Below are positions 63,436 through 64,000 of a DNA stretch of 64,000 nt, piece after piece. Position 1 is the stretch's first letter, and the number at the start of each line of letters is the position of its first letter. The stretch is taken from the NCBI RefSeq assembly GCF_000018425.1, contig NC_010424.1, positions 2,248,501 to 2,312,500 of the forward strand, written 5' to 3'. The notes beneath the pieces are model-generated. The model saw nothing but the letters and a program-made list of their open reading frames with translations. It was not told the origin of the DNA and made no database searches. The translations under genes and the position numbers were made by a program. The DNA comes from Candidatus Desulforudis audaxviator MP104C (GTDB lineage Bacteria > Bacillota > Desulfotomaculia > Desulfotomaculales > Desulforudaceae).

Positions 63436-64000
63436 CTATTCTTCTCCCTCAGCCGCCCTGGTAACCGCCCAAGCCGCGTCGGTGTACTTGAACTGCGTGC
63501 TGGTGCGGTAGGTGTCGTACGCCAGCCGGTAGTCGTCGATCAGGTGCTCGGTGAAGGGCAGGTTGCACTTCTCGAAGAATTTCTCCCAGCCGATCCGAGC
63601 GGCCCAGTCGCCGATGCGCTCGTACTTGCGGGCGTCGGCGGCGTAGGCGTTCAGCACCTGCTTCGTCGCTTCCACCACTTCCGGGAACCGGGGGTGGTTG
63701 TTCGGCAGGTACGGAATGATGACCTTGGAGAACGTGGGCGGGCTGATGCGGTTGGACACCTTGCCGCCCGCCATCATGACCACGCAGTCGCCCTGGCCGT
63801 CCGCCAGCGGCAGCGCCGGACACATGGTGTAGCAGTTGCCGCAGAACATGCACCGTTCCACCTTGATCTTGACCGTTTTCAGGCCATCCTCGGTCTTGCC
63901 GGGGGAAATGGCCGCCGTCGGGCAGGAGGCGATGGCCAGCGGAATCTCGCAGATCTTGTGCAATACTTCGTGGTCGATAGCCGGGGGCTTGCGGTGGTAA
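63436..64000 (-). CDS. dsrB: DsrB, beta subunit of dissimilatory sulfite reductase, start beyond window
   Basis: The last 188 residues are in the window; the frame is open to the right edge, and the apparent start at 63963 is only an internal TTG. The segment holds the ferredoxin insert (CMFCGNCYTMCPALP) and the C-terminal part (PPTFSKVIIPYLPNNHPRFPEVV; WAARIGWEKFFEKCNLPFTEHLIDDYRLA). With DsrA it reduces sulfite at a siroheme-[4Fe-4S] centre. The dsrA gene should lie just to the right. Confidence 0.96.
   Translation of the reverse strand, partial: YHRKPPAIDHEVLHKICEIPLAIASCPTAAISPGKTEDGLKTVKIKVERCMFCGNCYTMCPALPLADGQGDCVVMMAGGKVSNRISPPTFSKVIIPYLPNNHPRFPEVVEATKQVLNAYAADARKYERIGDWAARIGWEKFFEKCNLPFTEHLIDDYRLAYDTYRTSTQFKYTDAAWAVTRAAEGEE

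Overview
The window reads as the chromosome of a GC-rich, endospore-forming, sulfate-reducing Firmicute. Evidence for sporulation is spoIID, spoIIID, spo0F, sleB and ypeB. Evidence for sulfate reduction is dsrB, dsrD, dsrC, dsrM, dsrK and a CbiA/DsrN-type amidase. A dsrMK without dsrJOP fits the Gram-positive sulfate reducers. Gene order and protein character are closest to what I know of Candidatus Desulforudis and the Peptococcaceae; that placement is inference, not a database result. Almost all genes are on the minus strand. The only plus-strand genes are a DNA methyltransferase, one transposase, and an FmdB/HEAT-repeat pair.

Layout, left to right. 0-6 kb: a subtilisin-like protease cut by the window edge, a Phd-type antitoxin with a PIN toxin, a stand-alone pyruvate-kinase-C-like protein, and mbl, spoIIID and spoIID. 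6-13.4 kb: a complete F1Fo ATP synthase operon (atpZ, atpI, atpB, E, F, H, A, G, D, C) closed by a strong terminator. 13.5-23 kb: housekeeping genes wecB, glyA, rpiB, arginine-phosphatase-like, mntP, sua5, prmC, prfA, yqhQ and rpmE, with a REP-associated transposase (RAYT) lodged between prfA and prmC. 23-34 kb: an accessory block with a Rieske/amphi-Trp protein, an eleven-gene Mrp/Mbh-like membrane antiporter operon with three large antiporter subunits and no catalytic module, and a YeiH-type transporter with a large coiled-coil insertion plus a small companion. 34-46.5 kb: radical SAM protein, LysM-M23 peptidase, rho, transaldolase-like, fba, a cysteine-rich protein, spo0F, Yip1, sppA, pyrG and argS.

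46.8-48.9 kb: an Lrp-type regulator and aminotransferase behind a clear T-box riboswitch. 49-50.3 kb: a lone plus-strand methyltransferase. 50.3-53.7 kb: ypeB and sleB germination genes, endonuclease V and cutA. 53.7-64 kb: the sulfite-reduction region dsrN-like, dsrC, dsrK, dsrM and ferredoxin, then an IS element, FmdB and a HEAT protein, a YkgJ cysteine-cluster protein, a TPR protein, dsrD and the end of dsrB.

How the genes work together: DsrAB reduces sulfite, DsrC carries the sulfur as a trisulfide, and the membrane complex DsrMK recycles DsrC with quinol-derived electrons. The Mrp-like operon and ATP synthase handle the resulting ion gradients. Two families of short repeats run through the window: a palindromic, directional element sharing the window with a RAYT gene, and inverted arrays of 7-bp repeats. 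The T-box leader, the repeat families, the antiporter block and the Rieske fusion are the items most worth following up.
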